Shown here one piece after another: positions 14,183 to 15,541 of a stretch of 15,541 bases of DNA. Position numbers and translations under genes: made by a program. The notes beneath the pieces were generated by a model. That model ran no database searches. It saw only the letters and a list, made by a program, of their open reading frames with translations, and was not told the DNA's origin. Numbering within the stretch: the first letter of the stretch is position 1; each line of letters starts with the position of its first letter. The stretch comes from Candidatus Bathyarchaeota archaeon (GTDB lineage: Archaea; Thermoproteota; Bathyarchaeia; 40CM-2-53-6), in the NCBI GenBank assembly GCA_005884605.1, contig VBBE01000088.1:1-15541 (forward strand). Direction: 5' to 3'.

Positions 14183-15382
14183 TTGGACTTACTAAAAGAA
14201 GCGGCGGAGATCGAACCCGAGATTATCAAGATCCGACGAGAGATTCATCAGAAGCCCGAATTGGCCTACCGCGAAGAAGTCACGTCCAAGCTGGTCGCGG
14301 AGAGACTCGAAGCTCTCGGAATACAAGTCAAGCGAGGAGTTGGCGGAACGGGAGTTCTAGGGGTTCTCAAGGGTCCAAGACCGGGGAAAGTGGTCGGTCT
14401 CAGGGCGGACATGGATGCTCTTCCCTTGGATGAGATGGCTGATGTCGAGTTTAAGTCCAAAGTCAAGGGAGTAATGCATGCGTGTGGGCATGATACGCAC
14501 GTGGCCATGCTCCTCGGAGCGGCCCGGCTTCTAGCCAACCATAAGAACGAGCTCCAGGGCACTGTGAAATTTCTCTTCCAACCTGCCGAAGAGCATGGCG
14601 GAAGAGGTGGAGCAAAACCAATGATCGAAGACGGAGTCATGAAAGATCCCAAGGTCGACTATGTATTTGGACTCCACATCGCCGGAGATCATAATTCCGG
14701 CATCCTCGGCTTCAGAGCCGGCCCCTTCGCTGCATCACCGGACACTTTCGGGATCAGAATAATCGGGAGAGGAGGCCACGGAGCCTCGCCTCATGAAACG
14801 ATAGATCCAGTCTACGTGGCCGCTCAGGTGATTATCGCTCTTCAAGGTGTGTCCGGGCGAATGATAGATCCCATGCAACCTATCGTAATCTCGGTCGGGG
14901 CGGTACACTCAGGGACCAAGGAGAACATCATACCTGACGAAGCCGTGCTGCAGGGCACGATACGGACTCTCGACGAGGTCACTAGGAAGAGAGCGAAGGC
15001 GAAAGTGGAAGAAGTCGTCAAAGGCGTCTGCAAGGCGTTCGGTGCCAAAGCGATCGTCGAGTTCGAAAAGGACGCGTACCCAGTCACAGTCAACGATGAC
15101 AAGGTGACAGAACAGGCGATGAAGATCGTGAGAGAGATTCGTGGCGGGACAAAGGTCAAGGTGATAGAGCCAATGCTGGGAGGCGAGGACTTTTCCAGAT
15201 TCCTACACGAGGCCCCCGGCACATTCTACTTCCTCGGTACAAGGAATACTGCGAAGGGATGCATCTATCCAAATCATAGTTCAAGGTTCAAAGTTGACGA
15301 GGACGTTTTGAAATATGGGTCCGCATCGCTTGCTCTTTTGGCGGTAGAGTTCACCGACCCAACCGGCCCGAGCAAGGATTGA
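14183..15382 (+). CDS. cpsA: M20D metallocarboxypeptidase/amidohydrolase, CPSA-like
   Basis: From TTG 14183 the product is 399 residues, the usual family length, and begins MDLLKEAAEIEPEIIKIRREIHQKPEL. A GTG at 14105 would add 26 residues with no family match and would swallow the TATA-like box. Zinc-site motifs are RADMDALP (74-81), MHACGHDTH (98-106, Cys101/His103), FQPAEE (132-137), FGLH (162-165) and, near the C-terminus, LGGEDFSRFL and GCIYPNHSS. A GRGGHGASPHETIDP dimerisation-domain segment lies in the middle. The sequence is strikingly like the Sulfolobus solfataricus thermostable carboxypeptidase CPSA as I recall it, which removes C-terminal or N-acyl amino acids. It should act in the cytoplasm on peptides or acylated amino acids, downstream of secreted proteases such as the sedolisin. 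Confidence 0.93.
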   Translation: MDLLKEAAEIEPEIIKIRREIHQKPELAYREEVTSKLVAERLEALGIQVKRGVGGTGVLGVLKGPRPGKVVGLRADMDALPLDEMADVEFKSKVKGVMHACGHDTHVAMLLGAARLLANHKNELQGTVKFLFQPAEEHGGRGGAKPMIEDGVMKDPKVDYVFGLHIAGDHNSGILGFRAGPFAASPDTFGIRIIGRGGHGASPHETIDPVYVAAQVIIALQGVSGRMIDPMQPIVISVGAVHSGTKENIIPDEAVLQGTIRTLDEVTRKRAKAKVEEVVKGVCKAFGAKAIVEFEKDAYPVTVNDDKVTEQAMKIVREIRGGTKVKVIEPMLGGEDFSRFLHEAPGTFYFLGTRNTAKGCIYPNHSSRFKVDEDVLKYGSASLALLAVEFTDPTGPSKD

Positions 15383-15390
15383 ATTTTCTT

Positions 15391-15541
15391 AGCTGGTGTA
15401 ACAAATATCTCCGTTGGCCAGCGATCTGCCACCGAACCCCACTTCCCACATTCGAACCCACGAAAAGACGATCTTGTCAAGATCGCTACATCGAGCTTCA
15501 GGAACCACCCAAACGAGTTTTGCGATCACATCGCCCGACCG
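15391..15541 (-). other. Right-edge region; possible C-terminal fragment of a leftward gene
   Basis: On the minus strand one frame is open from the window edge to TAA 15389-15391 (about 50 codons, with the stretch VRMWEVGFGGRSLANGDIC). It would converge on the M20 gene. However, all three plus-strand frames are also open across most of this stretch, so openness alone decides nothing, and I recognise no family. It also holds the palindrome at 15469-15485. Confidence 0.2.
15469..15485. repeat. 17-base palindrome CGATCTTG-T-CAAGATCG
   Basis: Two exact 8-base arms surround a single T. With a one-base centre it is better suited to a dimeric DNA-binding protein than to an RNA hairpin. It could equally be a chance palindrome within a coding region that continues beyond the window. 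Confidence 0.4.

Noticed and set aside
15445..15465. TTCGAAC, resembling a tRNA T-loop
   Set aside because: The flanking bases do not form a five-pair T-stem on either strand, and no acceptor or anticodon arms can be built.
1..15541. CRISPR arrays, insertion sequences, rRNA genes or integration sites
   Set aside because: I saw no regularly spaced direct repeats, transposase motifs or conserved RNA gene signatures on reading either strand.

Overview
The window looks like a piece of an archaeal chromosome of moderate GC, carrying 16 recognisable protein genes and no rRNA, tRNA, CRISPR or insertion sequence that I can see. The archaeal signs are a KaiC/RAD55-type ATPase, a luciferase-like oxidoreductase of the F420/MER type, a carboxypeptidase very close to my recollection of Sulfolobus CPSA, AT-rich TATA-like boxes 25-40 bases ahead of several starts, and frequent GTG/TTG starts with few Shine-Dalgarno sites. 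An uncultivated Thermoproteota/Nitrososphaeria/Bathyarchaeia-type archaeon fits. The secreted sedolisin (an acid-peptidase family) hints at an acidic habitat. The lineage is inference only.

Layout. 1-1428 (+): the C-terminal part of a KaiC-like ATPase, followed 10 bases later by an eight-helix membrane protein. 1473-2249 (-): a SAM methyltransferase, divergent from 2345-2827 (+), a YfcE-type phosphodiesterase. 2874-3752 (-): a lone nucleotidyltransferase-fold protein, divergent from 3849-5458 (+), a zinc-ribbon membrane protein translationally coupled to a second methyltransferase. 5530-7458 (-): a complete secreted sedolisin. 7459-7839: a 381-base gap with a possible 35-codon ORF, a long inverted repeat and a hairpin plus T-run. 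7840-8862 (+): the F420-type oxidoreductase, converging on 8872-10356 (-), a DUF5519 protein and an M29-like protein in tandem. 10484-12392 (+): a GNAT protein with a collapsed first domain and a C45 acyltransferase-like Ntn hydrolase, likely one operon. 12467-13126 (+): a membrane-anchored cyclophilin. 13153-14052 (-): an AlkA-type DNA glycosylase. 14183-15382 (+): the M20 carboxypeptidase.

How the genes fit together. Several products act on proteins or amide bonds: sedolisin and cyclophilin outside the membrane, M20 carboxypeptidase and C45 hydrolase inside, plus an M29-fold protein. This suggests peptide scavenging, with separate transcription units rather than one operon; the sedolisin and M20 genes carry the same TTAAATAG octamer ahead of the start. 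Two methyltransferases, a glycosylase and a phosphodiesterase are housekeeping or accessory genes without clear links to it.

The items most worth a second look are the M29-like protein, in which every expected metal-ligand position appears substituted; the GNAT protein missing the core of its first domain; the KaiC-like ATPase plus eight-helix protein pair; the solitary nucleotidyltransferase; and the structured 7.5-7.8 kb gap. I did not find a clearly new multi-gene system.
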